Part shown: positions 6,631-14,028 of the stretch, piece by piece | How the letters are laid out: each line of letters opens with the position of its first letter | Numbering within the stretch: position 1 is the first letter of the stretch | Source of the DNA: Bacteroidales bacterium | GTDB lineage: Bacteria > Bacteroidota > Bacteroidia > Bacteroidales > FEN-979 | Reading direction: 5' to 3' | Length of the DNA: 25,140 nucleotides | NCBI GenBank assembly: GCA_023231065.1 | Contig: JALNWE010000044.1 | Coordinates: forward strand, 1-25,140 | Translations under genes and position numbers: made by a program | The notes under the pieces: model-generated | The model's database searches: none | Told to the model about the DNA's origin: nothing | What the model saw: only the letters and a program-made list of their open reading frames with translations

Positions 6631-7833
6631 ATGACAACACTCGCAAACCGGATCCAGTATTTAGCTGAAAGTGAAACGCTGGCCATGTCACGGAAAAGCC
6701 GTGAATTAAAAGCAGAAGGCCACGACGTGATTAACCTTAGCCTGGGGGAACCCGATTTCAACACCCCTGATTACATCAAAATCGCGGCAAAAGAAGGGAT
6801 AGATAAAAACTTTACTTTCTATCCACCCGTTGCAGGTTATGAAGATCTGCGCAAAGCCATCTGTACCAAACTAAAACGTGACAACAACCTGGATTATGAA
6901 AGCAACCAGATTGTCGTTTCAACCGGTGCTAAGCAATCCATTGCCAACGTGATGCTCAGCCTGGTCAATCCCGGCGATGAAGTACTGGTACCCGCACCCT
7001 ATTGGGTTTCCTACAGAGAGATTATCAAGGTGGCCGAAGGAAAATCGGTTTTTATTCCGGCTACCATCGAAAATAATTTTAAAATAACCCCTCAGCAGTT
7101 AGAGGCAGCCATCACCCCCAGGACCAGGGTTTTGATTTACAGTTCTCCCTGCAATCCAACCGGATCGGTTTATACCCGTGAAGAATTGAAAGGAATCGCC
7201 AACGTGATGGCAAAGCATCCTGAGATCACGATTATCGCCGATGAAATATACGAACACATCAACTTTATCGGAAAACATGAAAGCATCTGTCAGTTCGGAT
7301 TTATAAAAGATAAGGTGGTTCTGGTCAATGGCGTTTCAAAAGGTTTTGCCATGACCGGCTGGCGGATTGGCTTTATTGCAGCTCCCATTGCCATTGCCAA
7401 AGCCTGTGATAAACTCCAGGGACAATTTACTTCCGGAGCCTCTTCCATTGCGCAGCGTGCGGCCCTGAAAGCATTTATTACTTCTCCGGATGCCACCCCT
7501 GATATGAAGATCATGCAACAGGCTTTTCGCGAACGCCGTGACCTGATGCTGAAACTTCTGGCTGAAATCCCCGGAATGAAAGTGAACCATCCTGATGGCG
7601 CTTTCTATATTTTCCCGGATATTTCCTGGTATTTTGGAAAATCCGATGGGAAAACAACCATCAGCAACAGCAACGACCTCTGTATGTACCTTCTGAAAAA
7701 GGTTTTCGTGGCGCTCGTTCCGGGAGATGCCTTTGGTGATCCACGGTGTATCCGGTTCAGTTATGCAACCAGCACAGATAAACTCACGGAGGCAGTCCGC
7801 CGGATCAAGACCGCTCTTTTAGATCTTAAGTAA
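6631..7833 (+). CDS. Pyridoxal-phosphate class I aminotransferase, aspartate aminotransferase-like
   Basis: 400 residues, normal length for aminotransferase subgroup Ib. Visible active-site features are the SLGEPDFNTP N-terminal motif (37-46), N175 in SPCNPTGSVY, D204 and Y207 in ADEIYE, the cofactor lysine K237 in VSKGFAMTGWRIGF, and R375 in CIRFSYATS, which binds the substrate alpha-carboxylate. It moves an amino group between an amino acid and 2-oxoglutarate or oxaloacetate in the cytoplasm. Bacterial enzymes of this subgroup often use aspartate and sometimes aromatic amino acids or prephenate, so the exact substrate is open. The next gene is PEP carboxykinase, which consumes oxaloacetate, a product of aspartate transamination. 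The two are separated by 78 bp with a stem-loop, so they may be separate transcripts. Confidence 0.93.
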   Translation: MTTLANRIQYLAESETLAMSRKSRELKAEGHDVINLSLGEPDFNTPDYIKIAAKEGIDKNFTFYPPVAGYEDLRKAICTKLKRDNNLDYESNQIVVSTGAKQSIANVMLSLVNPGDEVLVPAPYWVSYREIIKVAEGKSVFIPATIENNFKITPQQLEAAITPRTRVLIYSSPCNPTGSVYTREELKGIANVMAKHPEITIIADEIYEHINFIGKHESICQFGFIKDKVVLVNGVSKGFAMTGWRIGFIAAPIAIAKACDKLQGQFTSGASSIAQRAALKAFITSPDATPDMKIMQQAFRERRDLMLKLLAEIPGMKVNHPDGAFYIFPDISWYFGKSDGKTTISNSNDLCMYLLKKVFVALVPGDAFGDPRCIRFSYATSTDKLTEAVRRIKTALLDLK

Positions 7834-7842
7834 TCAATCAGT

Positions 7843-7862
7843 TCCAAAAACCACTTTTTGGA
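7843..7862 (+). terminator. Weak stem-loop downstream of the aminotransferase gene
   Basis: TCCAAAAA, a CCAC loop, then TTTTTGGA form a perfect 8-bp stem starting 9 bp after the stop codon. The stem is AT-rich and not followed by a separate T run, so termination is uncertain. Confidence 0.3.
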
Positions 7863-7911
7863 GTTGGTTCAATAATCCTGTTATCGAAACTTCTATAAAC
7901 AACTAAACGAT

Positions 7912-9705
7912 ATGAAAATCAGTAAAAAGCTTCAAAATTGGGTCAATGATTGGGCTGCCTTGTGTCAGCCGGATTCAGTCCACTGGTGTGATGGTTCAGC
8001 AGAGGAAAATCAGAAACTCCTGGACCAGATGGTAAAGACCGGCATGGCTGTTAAATTGGATGAATCCAAACGCCCAAACAGTTATTATTTTCAAAGCGAC
8101 CCCAGCGATGTAGCGCGGGTTGAAAACCGGACGTTTATCTGTTCGTCCAAAAAAGAGGATGCAGGCCCGACCAACAACTGGATGGATCCGGCAGAAATGA
8201 AAGCCACCCTGACTGAGATGTACAGGGGATGTATGAAGGGCCGTACCCTATATGTTATCCCGTTCAGCATGGGACCGTTAGGTTCAAAAATAGCTCATAT
8301 CGGCATCCAGATAACTGATTCCCCGTATGTGGTTGTAAATATGCGGATCATGACCAGGATGGGTTCGAAAGTACTTGACATTCTTGGAGATGACGATTTT
8401 GTCCCCTGTATGCATTCATTGGGTTCTCCCCTGTTGCCAGGTCAGAAGGACAGCAAATGGCCCTGTGCCCCGATCGAAAAGAAATATATCTCACATTTCC
8501 CCGAAACCAATGAAATCTGGACCTATGGAAGCGGATACGGTGGAAACGCGTTGTTAGGAAAAAAGTGTTTTGCCCTCCGTATCGCCACCAATATGGCCCG
8601 CCGTCAGGGCTGGATGGCTGAACACATGCTTATCATGGGCATTACCAATCCAAAGGGAGTGAAGCGTTACGTTGCCGCGGCATTTCCAAGCGCCTGCGGA
8701 AAAACCAACCTGGCCATGCTGGTCCCAAACCTCCCCGGATGGAAGGTGGAAACTGTCGGCGATGATATTGCGTGGATGAAATTCGGTGAAGATGGCCGTC
8801 TTTATGCCATCAACCCTGAAGCCGGTTTCTTTGGTGTGGCTCCTTATACTTCCATGGAAACCAATCCCAATGCTATGCTCTCATGCCGGGCCAATTCCAT
8901 CTTCACTAACACGGCCCTTACCCCCGATGGTGACATCTGGTGGGAAGGGATCGGAACAGACATCCCGGAAGGATCTTTGACCTGGACCAATGAAGTTTAC
9001 AACAAAGCAAATGGGAAACCAGCCGCTCATCCCAATGCCCGTTTCACAGCGCCTGCCAGCCAGTGCCCTGTGATCGATAAGGATTGGGAAAATCCGAAAG
9101 GTGTTCCCATTTCAGCATTCCTTTTCGGCGGACGCCGTCCTGGGACTGTACCCCTGGTCTATCAGTCATTCGACTGGAATCATGGCGTTTTTCTTGGATC
9201 TATCGTGGGTTCGGAAGTAACGGCAGCTGCCATTGGCCTGAAAGCCGGTGTGCGTCGCGATCCTTTTGCCATGTTACCTTTCTGCGGATACCACATGGGC
9301 GATTATTTCGGACATTGGATCCATATCGGCGAGATCGCACCTGACCGGGCCAAACTACCCAAAATTTTTAATGTCAACTGGTTCCGTAAAGGTTCCGACG
9401 GAAAATTCCTCTGGCCGGGATATGGGGATAACATCCGGGTACTGAAATGGATCTTCGAACGCGTTGAAGGAACAGCTGCAGCTATTGAAACCCCCATCGG
9501 ATTCGTTCCTGAAAAATCCTCCATCGACGTGACCGGATTACCCGGTGTAGCTGATAAAATGGAAGCCATCCTACGTGTTGATAAGGAAGAGTGGCTCCAC
9601 GAATGTGAACTGATCGCCGAACATGAGAAAATCTTTGGCGACCGGCTCCCGGCTGAGATTACAGCTCAGTATGAAAAATTGAAAAAAAGACTGGAAGGAA
9701 AGTAA
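7912..9705 (+). CDS. pckG: Phosphoenolpyruvate carboxykinase, GTP-dependent
   Basis: 597 residues. It converts oxaloacetate plus GTP to phosphoenolpyruvate, CO2 and GDP (EC 4.1.1.32), or runs the reverse carboxylation in fermenters. The GTP class is shown by the P-loop PSACGKTN (259-266) with the class-specific cysteine C262, by WTYGSGYGGNALLGKKC (203-219), by the metal-binding VGDDIAWM (282-289) and by the overall length near 600. ATP-type enzymes are shorter and carry a different P-loop. The start MKISKKLQNWVNDWAALC is the only good ATG. Its neighbours, an aminotransferase upstream and a cobalamin adenosyltransferase downstream, suggest central C4 metabolism but no dedicated pathway. The sequence looks fully functional. 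Confidence 0.97.
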   Translation: MKISKKLQNWVNDWAALCQPDSVHWCDGSAEENQKLLDQMVKTGMAVKLDESKRPNSYYFQSDPSDVARVENRTFICSSKKEDAGPTNNWMDPAEMKATLTEMYRGCMKGRTLYVIPFSMGPLGSKIAHIGIQITDSPYVVVNMRIMTRMGSKVLDILGDDDFVPCMHSLGSPLLPGQKDSKWPCAPIEKKYISHFPETNEIWTYGSGYGGNALLGKKCFALRIATNMARRQGWMAEHMLIMGITNPKGVKRYVAAAFPSACGKTNLAMLVPNLPGWKVETVGDDIAWMKFGEDGRLYAINPEAGFFGVAPYTSMETNPNAMLSCRANSIFTNTALTPDGDIWWEGIGTDIPEGSLTWTNEVYNKANGKPAAHPNARFTAPASQCPVIDKDWENPKGVPISAFLFGGRRPGTVPLVYQSFDWNHGVFLGSIVGSEVTAAAIGLKAGVRRDPFAMLPFCGYHMGDYFGHWIHIGEIAPDRAKLPKIFNVNWFRKGSDGKFLWPGYGDNIRVLKWIFERVEGTAAAIETPIGFVPEKSSIDVTGLPGVADKMEAILRVDKEEWLHECELIAEHEKIFGDRLPAEITAQYEKLKKRLEGK

Positions 9706-9715
9706 TTGAGAATTA

Positions 9716-9736
9716 TATAGTTACTTGTCATTTGTC
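9716..9736 (-). repeat. Short decayed heptamer repeat just upstream of the adenosyltransferase gene
   Basis: In a 7-bp register the plus strand reads TATAGTT, ACTTGTC, ATTTGTC; on the minus strand the last two are GACAAAT and GACAAGT. It fills most of the gap between the pckG stop and the ATG at 9740, ending 3 bp before that ATG. Confidence 0.45.
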
Positions 9737-9739
9737 TGC

Positions 9740-10306
9740 ATGTCCCGAGAATCTAAGATATATACCAGAACCGGTGACAGGGGGGAAACTTCCCTGTCGG
9801 GTGGGACGCGTGTCAGCAAATGTCATGAACGTGTTGAAGCTTATGGTAACCTGGATGAGCTGAATAGTTTCATTGGACTCATCCGCGATCAGGATATTGA
9901 TGATCATGACCGTGAAATTTTACAGATCATCCAGGAAAACCTTTTTATTGCAGAAGCATGGATCGCCAGCGATCCTGAAAAAAAAACAACAGACTTACCT
10001 CCCCTGGGGGAAGAAACAGTGGTCTTGTTAGAAGAGGAAATTGATACCATGAATGATAAACTCCCTCATTTACAGCATTTTATTCTACCCGGAGGGCACC
10101 CCATTGTTTCCTATTGCCATATTGCCCGCACTGTTTGTCGTCGGGCGGAACGGTCGTTGGTCCGGTTGAAGAAGAGCAGTTTTGTGGCGGACATAATAAT
10201 TTGTTTCATGAACCGTTTATCCGATTATTTATTCGTTCTTGCAAGGAAAACAGGACAAGATCATGGCGCTGATGAAACATCATGGTTTCCTCAAAAAAAA
10301 CAGTAG
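9740..10306 (+). CDS. PduO-type cob(I)alamin adenosyltransferase
   Basis: 188 residues from the ATG at 9740. A longer frame from a TTG at 9725 is less likely because it would be translated from repeat DNA and adds nothing conserved. The enzyme transfers adenosine from ATP to cob(I)alamin, making adenosylcobalamin. ATP-site residues are in TRTGDRGETSL (9-19) and GGTRVSK. The subunit-interface and cobalamin-side residues are in HIARTVCRRAERSL (127-140) and MNRLSDYLFVLAR (157-169). Typical PduO/MMAB enzymes are trimers of 180-190 residues, so this is full length. No B12-dependent mutase, diol dehydratase or cobalamin synthesis gene is nearby. It starts 34 bp after pckG and may be read through from it. 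Confidence 0.93.
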   Translation: MSRESKIYTRTGDRGETSLSGGTRVSKCHERVEAYGNLDELNSFIGLIRDQDIDDHDREILQIIQENLFIAEAWIASDPEKKTTDLPPLGEETVVLLEEEIDTMNDKLPHLQHFILPGGHPIVSYCHIARTVCRRAERSLVRLKKSSFVADIIICFMNRLSDYLFVLARKTGQDHGADETSWFPQKKQ

Positions 10307-10327
10307 GGCTGAGATTTGTTTTTTTGA
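10291..10327 (+). terminator. AT-rich inverted repeat at the end of the adenosyltransferase gene
   Basis: TCAAAAAAAACA (10291-10302) can pair with TGTTTTTTTGA (10317-10327) apart from one unpaired A, with the stop codon TAG in the loop. It could act as an A-tract/T-tract terminator. It also overlaps the candidate -33 of the next gene, so the assignment is tentative. Confidence 0.3.
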
Positions 10328-10347
10328 TTTTTATTTTTATACTTTTG
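10315..10347 (+). promoter_or_regulatory. Candidate promoter for the DUF2795 gene
   Basis: TTTG at 10315-10318 is followed after 21 bp by TACTTTTG at 10340-10347, an exact two-element match to the Bacteroidota consensus. It lies 28 bp upstream of the ATG at 10376. Confidence 0.6.
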
Positions 10348-10375
10348 CAAGATTATATACCTATAAACCATAGAC

Positions 10376-10597
10376 ATGTACTGGACACTCGAATTGGCCT
10401 CAAAACTGGAAGATGCTCCCTGGCCTGCAACCAAGGATGAGCTGGTCGATTGGGCGATCCGATCCGGGGCGCCACAAGAAGTAATTGAAAATTTAAGAGA
10501 GATTGAAGACGAAGGCGAAGCCTATGAGCGAATAGAAGATATCTGGCCTGATTATCCAACCAAAGACGATTTCTTTTTTCACGAAGATGAATATTAG
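10376..10597 (+). CDS. Small acidic DUF2795 protein
   Basis: 73 residues, strongly acidic. The sequence MYWTLELASKLEDAPWPATK, then the central ELVDWAIRSGAPQEVIENL (about 22-40) and the C-terminal EDIWPDYPTKDDFFFHEDEY, match a compact family of unknown function nearly universal in Bacteroidota and annotated as DUF2795. It is cytoplasmic, with no membrane segment and no cysteines. It has a good promoter of its own and stands as a single-gene transcript. Its stop TAG (10595-10597) overlaps the stop of the convergent rsmD gene by 4 bp. No function can be given. Confidence 0.85.
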   Translation: MYWTLELASKLEDAPWPATKDELVDWAIRSGAPQEVIENLREIEDEGEAYERIEDIWPDYPTKDDFFFHEDEY

Positions 10598-11127
10598 GCA
10601 ATAAAGAAAGAGAAGTTCACACTTCCATAATTGCGTTGCTGGGAAAAGGATGGATGATCTTTGAAGTCGTATTTCGCGGAGTGTTCCAGGATGAATGAAC
10701 CTCCTTCCGCTAACAGACCTGAACCCAGAACAAGACCAGGGATCCCGGAAATGCCTTCCAGCTCATAGGGGGGATCAGCGAAAATAAGATCATATTTACC
10801 ATGCATGTGCTTTAGAAAGATGAACGCGTTCGTCTTCACTGCCTGCAAATTGGTTATTCCGAATTCATGCGCTGTCTTTTTTAGGAAATCGATGCACCTG
10901 TGGTTGGAATCAACAGAAGTAACCTGCCGGGCGCCCCTCGACAGGAATTCGAAAGAGATGCTTCCCGCGCCCGTAAAAAGATCCAGGACACTAATCGATT
11001 CGAAATCCACCAGGTTAGTCAGAATATTGAACAAACCTTCCTTGGCAAAATCGGTCGTCGGACGAACCGGTAGATTTGCCGGTGGTTGTAATCGACGCCC
11101 CCGGTACTTCCCACTTACAATCCGCAT
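10594..11127 (-). CDS. rsmD: 16S rRNA (guanine-966 N2)-methyltransferase RsmD
   Basis: 177 residues. It methylates N2 of G966 (E. coli numbering) in 16S rRNA during 30S assembly. The N-terminus MRIVSGKYRGRRLQPP and RPTTDFAKEGLFNIL (22-36) are specific to RsmD. The S-adenosylmethionine-binding loop is VLDLFTGAGSISFEFLSRGA (47-66), and the catalytic motif IV is DPPY (118-121). Its start overlaps the 3' end of the DUF3822 gene by 13 bp, which implies translational coupling, and its stop overlaps that of the DUF2795 gene on the other strand. All key motifs are present and the length is normal. Confidence 0.95.
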   Translation of the reverse strand: MRIVSGKYRGRRLQPPANLPVRPTTDFAKEGLFNILTNLVDFESISVLDLFTGAGSISFEFLSRGARQVTSVDSNHRCIDFLKKTAHEFGITNLQAVKTNAFIFLKHMHGKYDLIFADPPYELEGISGIPGLVLGSGLLAEGGSFILEHSAKYDFKDHPSFSQQRNYGSVNFSFFIA

Positions 11128-12008
11128 ATCTGAAAATTCAAAAGGGGATAATAGAAATGGGATGGAAAATGATCCAGCGTATGGCTGTACTTGAAAGCAT
11201 CGTTCCTGCGGGCAAATTCAATATGACGGACATATTTATACAGCAGTTCTGACAGTGGGGCGTTTTTTTCAATGTTGCCCAATAAAATAACGGGCATGTT
11301 TTCGGGGTTGTGGTTCAGTTGCTCCATTACGAAGATCAGGTAATAGATTATATCCTCCCTGTTTTGATAAGCAAAAGAATTAAAATAACTCATCCGGTGA
11401 CCATCAAAAATCATGAGGTCGAACCAGTTTTCGCGGATGTGCAGGAAAACACGGTTGGTGTTAATCCGGTTTTTATAGTTGATCCAGATGCTTTCAATCA
11501 CTACGCTGGCAAAACTGACCATGCTTACCATAGGATAATGGTTTTTAATGGTATTATAAACAGTTACCGGGATTGCATAGACATGCTGGATATCCAGGGG
11601 GATCAGATGGTCCGAGAATGATTTTTCCTCAACTCCCTCCGCGAAACTGAAACGAAGATAATTATCCCGCTCTTTAACATCAAATAAAGGAGCAGGGATC
11701 AGGGTCGATTTTGTCCCTTCATAAGCAATCTTTATTGATTTGTATTGATTTTTAAGCCACGGAAGCGAGCTGAAGGCGCTTTTCAGAAAATCTTCAAAGG
11801 AAGGTTTTGCCCCTGCAACATTCTTTCCGGAATCAGGATCATTCTTTTTTATATGCTGGATCCCCAGATATTTATTCCGCCGGAAATCAAGAAAGGAACA
11901 GGATGCCCCCGCTTCGTTGAACACCATCGATAGCCCATAATTTCTGGTATCCTGAACATTAAAGGATTCATCAAGATCATTCACAGCGAGGGTAAAGATA
12001 TCCGCCAT
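11115..12008 (-). CDS. DUF3822 family protein
   Basis: 297 residues, soluble, with no signal peptide. The N-terminal half includes LSMVFNEAGASCSFLDFR (about 25-42). The C-terminal half contains LHIRENWFDLMIFDGHRMSY, a pattern also seen in proteins with an actin/PilM-like fold, though I cannot confirm the fold from sequence alone. The family is found in Bacteroidota, commonly directly upstream of rsmD as here. It starts 9 bp after the MgtC/DUF4010 gene and overlaps rsmD by 13 bp, so it belongs to a three-gene unit. Association with rsmD suggests a role near ribosome maturation or simple co-expression; that is inference. Confidence 0.85.
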   Translation of the reverse strand: MADIFTLAVNDLDESFNVQDTRNYGLSMVFNEAGASCSFLDFRRNKYLGIQHIKKNDPDSGKNVAGAKPSFEDFLKSAFSSLPWLKNQYKSIKIAYEGTKSTLIPAPLFDVKERDNYLRFSFAEGVEEKSFSDHLIPLDIQHVYAIPVTVYNTIKNHYPMVSMVSFASVVIESIWINYKNRINTNRVFLHIRENWFDLMIFDGHRMSYFNSFAYQNREDIIYYLIFVMEQLNHNPENMPVILLGNIEKNAPLSELLYKYVRHIEFARRNDAFKYSHTLDHFPSHFYYPLLNFQICGL

Positions 12009-12017
12009 CCTTAAAAT

Positions 12018-13289
12018 TTATACAATGATTGCTGTTATTATGGTAACTGCAATGATAAGAAGAAAACCCGAAACAAGATAAATCCGCGCGTTTTTCCCCG
12101 CGAAAAAGCAACCATAAATCATTTTCAGGGTATTGTTGCTGATGATCGATTGAAGCGTCGCGAGAACAATAGCATCGGCCGGGATCCCTAATTTTCCTTG
12201 GAAAAGGTTGATCAGGAAAGGATCAATATCCGTCAGCCCGACAAGGAGCGATAAGATATTCAGCCCCGGGGCCCCGTAACGTCTTAATACTGCATAGGTA
12301 ATGAACGTAAAGGCGATGTACAATGCCGTAAAGATGAGGGCCACCTTGAATTCCAATGGATTTGTATCCGTCTGCAAGCCCTCGTCCTTACTGGTGATCA
12401 AACGGTTACGGAAAAACAAGACAAATACACCCGTCAGCGTGGAACATAAAAACAATACAAGGAACGAAGGCCAGATACGAAGGAATAAGGATGGGCTGAA
12501 AACCAGGATCAATATCAGGATCCTAAGGTACATCATTGCCGTTGCGAAAATAATGGCCGCCATGTATTGATTGATATGCTGAGGTTCCTTTTTACTCTTC
12601 CGGGCCAAAATGATGGTGGTAGCGGTACTGGAATAGAGGCCGCCCAGGATGCCAGAAAGAATGATACTGCCATTGGGAAAAATAAATTTTTTCAACAGGT
12701 AACTGAAATAGGAGATCGATGAGATAACTACGATCGCCAGCCAGATCTTATAAGGCGTTAGGCTCAGGTCCTTCATGATAGGTTCATCGGGCAAGATGGG
12801 CAATATCACCCCGGCGATGATCAGGAATTTGGCTAAAGTGATAAATTCATACCGGTCGAATTTCTGTGAAAAAGAGATAAATGTTTCTTTTAATTCAGTG
12901 AATATAAGCACTGTAACAACAATAAGCAATACCATCCAAAGCGGTTGGGTAAGGATTAGCGGGCCCAGACAGTAGGTAATCAACGCGACGAAAATCGTGG
13001 TAGCCCCGTAATCCTTGAATTCCCGGATATGATGATAATACGATATCGCCATGATGAGCGACAAGACCACGCCTCCTCCCATGAAAAGCAATGCTTTTTG
13101 CCCATCGAGAAGGAACAGGATAAAGCCGAGGATACCAATAAAGGTAAAGGTCCGGTCAGTCCCGAATGTACGGTTTGACTCGTGGGCCAGAGTGTGGATC
13201 TGCCGCTGCGATAATCCGATCAGCAAGGAAAACAACGTGACCAGCAGAAAACTGATCAAGGCCGGGGGAATAGTACCAGTGAGCTCCAT
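12018..13289 (-). CDS. MgtC/SapB and DUF4010 domain integral membrane protein
   Basis: 423 residues with about 11-12 predicted transmembrane helices. The N-terminal third resembles MgtC/SapB: LLIGLSQRQIHTL, then a conserved arginine in RTFTFIGILGFILFL. The rest matches DUF4010, including GGLYSSTATTIILARKSKKE in the middle and GLTDIDPFLINLFQGKLG near the C-terminus. This two-part architecture is common in bacteria; transport or ion-homeostasis roles are proposed but unproven. The ATG at 13287-13289 directly abuts a ten-unit heptamer array, whose TAG triplets close all upstream frames, so this is the first usable start. No Shine-Dalgarno sequence is present. It is the first gene of the unit with DUF3822 and rsmD (9 bp spacing). 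Confidence 0.88.
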   Translation of the reverse strand: MELTGTIPPALISFLLVTLFSLLIGLSQRQIHTLAHESNRTFGTDRTFTFIGILGFILFLLDGQKALLFMGGGVVLSLIMAISYYHHIREFKDYGATTIFVALITYCLGPLILTQPLWMVLLIVVTVLIFTELKETFISFSQKFDRYEFITLAKFLIIAGVILPILPDEPIMKDLSLTPYKIWLAIVVISSISYFSYLLKKFIFPNGSIILSGILGGLYSSTATTIILARKSKKEPQHINQYMAAIIFATAMMYLRILILILVFSPSLFLRIWPSFLVLFLCSTLTGVFVLFFRNRLITSKDEGLQTDTNPLEFKVALIFTALYIAFTFITYAVLRRYGAPGLNILSLLVGLTDIDPFLINLFQGKLGIPADAIVLATLQSIISNNTLKMIYGCFFAGKNARIYLVSGFLLIIAVTIITAIIV

Positions 13290-13366
13290 GACTATTGACT
13301 ATTGACTATTGGCTATTGACTATTGGCTATTGACTATTGGCTATTGGCTATTGGCTATTGACAATG
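13290..13366 (+). repeat. Heptamer tandem array, ten units plus one decayed
   Basis: Ten perfect 7-bp units G(A/G)CTATT occupy 13290-13359, followed by the decayed unit GACAATG. The second base runs A,A,A,G,A,G,A,G,G,G, so variants alternate in the middle and are uniform at the ends, as expected from slippage of one- and two-unit blocks. On the minus strand the array directly precedes the MgtC/DUF4010 start codon with no gap. Units are too short, and spacers are absent, for CRISPR. Confidence 0.92.
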
Positions 13367-13394
13367 GGCTGATGACCTGATGTGCCGATGTGCT
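13363..13394 (+). repeat. Octamer repeat adjoining the heptamer array
   Basis: In an 8-bp register the plus strand reads AATGGGCT, GATGACCT, GATGTGCC, GATGTGCT. The period shifts from 7 to 8 at about 13363. The remaining gap up to 13496 is unremarkable apart from a 10-bp palindrome AAACATGTTT at 13422-13431; I find no strong promoter in it. Confidence 0.6.
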
Positions 13395-13496
13395 GTCCAA
13401 ACCTTCCGGATTTTTGCTAACAAACATGTTTACTGCTAAATAACAAGTATCAAATCGATCGTATCGAGCCGACTCCGAAATGTCAAATCTTTCATT

Positions 13497-13967
13497 TTAC
13501 CCTGATCCCCTTTCCACCTCTTTATAAGCCGGTATTTCCTTCAGGAACCCGTAGGTTCTTTTTTGGTGGTCGATGGAACAGGCAAAATGGGTTAATCCAT
13601 TGGTTACCACCAGATAGTTGACCGTGAGCGTCATATTGTACATGGCCACCTGGTCGAAAACGTGCTGGGTGATCGCAATGGATGGGGCTTTGCATTCAAC
13701 CACGAGACAGGGTTTTCCAGTGGTTGTATAAGCCAGGATGTCGAATCTTTTGGTCATGCGGTTAAAGATCAAAGAGGCTTCCACCACGATCAGGGAGGCC
13801 GGATAACCCAATTGGTCAACCATGAAACCGAGGAAGTGCTGGCGGACCCATTCCTCAGGGGTCAGGCGGACAAACTTTTTCCGGAAAGGATCAAAAATCT
13901 CCTTTGTCCCAGTCTCCAACGACCGTACACGGGGGGTAATAGTTGGTAAATTAAGAGGATGCATCAT
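13497..13967 (-). CDS. Stand-alone HsdR N-terminal-like PD-(D/E)XK nuclease domain protein
   Basis: 156 residues, a single domain resembling the N-terminal nuclease domain of type I restriction subunit HsdR (HSDR_N). Motif residues are visible: D76 in RFDILAY, E91 and K93 in LVVECKAPS, and a QxxxY motif Q106 to Y110 in DQVAMY. There is no helicase part, and no HsdM or HsdS gene nearby, so it is not a complete restriction system. The start is the ATG at 13965-13967, or the adjacent in-frame ATG at 13962-13964. The gene diverges from amn and holA with an exact -7 box only about 10 bp upstream. Similar proteins occur beside holA in other Bacteroidota, as I recall, suggesting a housekeeping DNA role; substrate and partner are unknown. 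Confidence 0.82.
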   Translation of the reverse strand: MMHPLNLPTITPRVRSLETGTKEIFDPFRKKFVRLTPEEWVRQHFLGFMVDQLGYPASLIVVEASLIFNRMTKRFDILAYTTTGKPCLVVECKAPSIAITQHVFDQVAMYNMTLTVNYLVVTNGLTHFACSIDHQKRTYGFLKEIPAYKEVERGSG

Positions 13968-13977
13968 GGCACAGATA

Positions 13978-13985
13978 CAAACTTA
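13978..13985 (-). promoter_or_regulatory. Candidate -7 box for the HsdR_N-like gene
   Basis: On the minus strand these bases read TAAGTTTG, an exact TAnnTTTG. Transcription would start near 13971, leaving a leader of only about 4-8 nt, so the mRNA may be nearly leaderless. It lies within the left arm of a 10-bp inverted repeat (13977-13986 and 14020-14029). Confidence 0.5.
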
Positions 13986-14020
13986 CGATAAAAACCGGAA
14001 ATTCGGATCGGATAATTATG

Positions 14021-14028
14021 TAAGTTTG
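14021..14028 (+). promoter_or_regulatory. Candidate -7 box for amn-holA
   Basis: TAAGTTTG, an exact TAnnTTTG, lies 38 bp upstream of the amn ATG. It lies within the right arm (14020-14029) of the inverted repeat that carries the same box on the opposite strand. Confidence 0.5.

Noticed and set aside
13290..13394. Possible CRISPR array
   Set aside because: Units are 7-8 bp, directly adjacent and without unique spacers; no cas genes are present.
13422..13431. 10-bp palindrome AAACATGTTT as an operator
   Set aside because: A single short AT-rich palindrome with no symmetric extension and no promoter nearby is weak evidence.
13497..13967. Type I restriction-modification system
   Set aside because: Only a nuclease-like domain is present; no helicase part and no HsdM or HsdS genes occur in the window.
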